The translations under genes and the position numbers were made by a program. The notes beneath the pieces were generated by a model. The model saw only the letters and a program-made list of their open reading frames with translations. It made no database searches and was not told where the DNA came from. Shown piece by piece: positions 32,252 to 33,289 of a stretch of 33,289 bases of DNA (its first letter is position 1; every line of letters starts with the position of its first letter). The stretch is from Pseudomonas sp. C2B4 (lineage in GTDB: Bacteria; Pseudomonadota; Gammaproteobacteria; Pseudomonadales; Pseudomonadaceae). Location of the stretch: assembly GCF_013359695.1 (NCBI RefSeq), contig NZ_JABFMU010000068.1:1-33289 (forward strand), read 5' to 3'.

Positions 32252-32308
32252 TACCCGTCCCCTCCCGCCGTGGGGAGCGAGGGGGCCAACATCTAATAAG
32301 GAAAACCG

Positions 32309-33193
32309 ATGCGCATTCTGCTGTTATGCCTGTTCAGCCTGCTGGCTGCCTGCCAATCCCATCACGTCACGCCCCCGCCGGCACTGATCGCCCCGCAAGG
32401 TCGGGATCATGCCGATCTGGGCGTGATCCGCGAACTCGCCACCGGGCGCACCCTGACGCCGCAAGAACTGGTCGAACGACTGGCGGCTGCGCCTCGGGTA
32501 TTGATCGGTGAGCAACACGACAACCCCGATCACCATGCCCTGCAACTGTGGCTGCTGCGCGAATTGGCGCAACAACGTCCGCAAGGTAGCCTGTTGATGG
32601 AAATGCTCAACCCCGACCAACAGGCCAAAGTCGATGCGGCCCAGACCGCCACCCGTGCCGGTCAACCGCCGGCCGATGCTTACCAGGCGCTGTCCTGGCA
32701 AGCCAACTGGGATTGGGGCGTCTACGGTGCACTGGTGACCTATGCTCTGCGTCAACCCTACCCGCTGCTGTCAGCCAACCTGGATCGGGCGCAGATCATG
32801 CAGATCTACAAACAGCGTCCAACGCTGAACGGTGAGGCCTCCACCACCCAACAGGTACAAACGACGCTTTTGGAAGACATCCGCGAATCCCATTGCGGCT
32901 TGCTGCCCGAATCGCAGATGCCGGCGATGCTCGCCGTGCAGCAACAGCGTGACCGGCGCATGGCCGAGCGCCTGCTGGCGGCACCGACGCCGGCGGTGTT
33001 GCTGGCCGGGGCATTCCATGTGCGCAAGGATTTGGGGGTGCCGTTGCACCTCAAGGATCTCGGTGCTGGCGAGGGTAACGCGGTGCTGGTACTGGCCGAG
33101 GCGGGCAAGACAGTGACTGCCGAAAGCGCGGATTATGTGTGGTATACGGCGGCGCAGCCGGAGCAGGATCACTGCGCTAAATTGCGTCGTTAG
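32309..33193 (+). CDS. phuW: ChaN-type haem-related lipoprotein
   Basis: A 294-residue lipoprotein with signal and lipobox (LLLCLFSLLAAC, Cys15). The ChaN-like domain contains VLIGEQHDNPDHHALQLWLL and LLMEMLNPDQQAKVDAAQ, and LLAGAFHVRKDLGVPLHL near the end. ChaN proteins are surface or periplasmic-leaflet lipoproteins that can bind haem, and in Pseudomonas the last phu gene is this type. AAGGA precedes the ATG. The gap after phuV is 57 bp and holds a GC-rich imperfect hairpin. The symbol phuW is by position. Confidence 0.83.
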   Translation: MRILLLCLFSLLAACQSHHVTPPPALIAPQGRDHADLGVIRELATGRTLTPQELVERLAAAPRVLIGEQHDNPDHHALQLWLLRELAQQRPQGSLLMEMLNPDQQAKVDAAQTATRAGQPPADAYQALSWQANWDWGVYGALVTYALRQPYPLLSANLDRAQIMQIYKQRPTLNGEASTTQQVQTTLLEDIRESHCGLLPESQMPAMLAVQQQRDRRMAERLLAAPTPAVLLAGAFHVRKDLGVPLHLKDLGAGEGNAVLVLAEAGKTVTAESADYVWYTAAQPEQDHCAKLRR

Positions 33194-33234
33194 TTTTTGA
33201 CTGATCCAGGCTTTTTTATCAGGGCGACTATCGC

Positions 33235-33289
33235 CTTCGCGAGCAGGCTCGCTCCCACAGGGGAATGCATTCCAAATGTGGGAGCGAGC
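33235..33289. repeat. REP pair, cut by the window end
   Basis: One REP at about 33235-33259 and the beginning of a facing REP at 33277, truncated by the window edge. They follow the last haem gene. Confidence 0.85.

Overview
The window looks like chromosome of a fluorescent-group Pseudomonas. It has high GC, many copies of the Pseudomonas REP element (core GGGAGCGAGCCTGCTCGC), a Phu-type haem-uptake locus, and an orphan hcp-vgrG type VI secretion cluster. No RNA genes or CRISPR array were seen.

Layout. 1-432: REP-rich spacer containing a 234-bp tandem duplication. 605-2742: SGNH hydrolase, SnoaL/NTF2-like protein and a convergent LysR regulator. 3051-10275: a signalling cluster with two paralogous membrane PAS histidine kinases, one FixJ/LuxR-type response regulator, a receiver-only protein, an NDH-2-like flavoprotein, a small membrane protein and a GlxA-like DJ-1/PfpI protein. 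10356-20231: T6SS cassette (hcp, vgrG, DUF4123 adaptor, a 998-residue putative effector, three tandem Sel1-repeat exported proteins). 20625-25092: a frameshifted MscS/cNMP channel, a Dps-like protein without a ferroxidase centre, a second receiver-only protein and a catalase. 25222-33193: divergent haem-uptake locus phuR / tonB-phuSTUVW with a Fur box between.

The main discovery candidate is a regulatory circuit on both sides of the T6SS cassette. A palindrome ATAC-N4-GTAT, perfect or near-perfect, lies in front of kinase 1, the FixJ-like regulator, both receiver-only genes, the flavoprotein, the Dps-like gene and the catalase. In four of these seven regions there is a second (or third) degenerate copy exactly 21 bp away. 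At both receiver genes the palindrome is centred about 42 bp upstream of the inferred transcription start, followed by the same TATCTT -10 box and the same early leader. I infer one regulon, probably controlled by the FixJ-like protein, joining redox and peroxide functions with two receivers that could act as feedback phosphate sinks.

The T6SS cassette appears to sit inside this locus. hcp is preceded by what looks like a full sigma-54 control region: three TGCGCAA-N4-TTGCGCA palindromes, an IHF site and a -24/-12 element. The C-terminal end of the effector and the three Sel1 genes are visibly more AT-rich than the surroundings, as expected for an exchanged toxin-immunity module.
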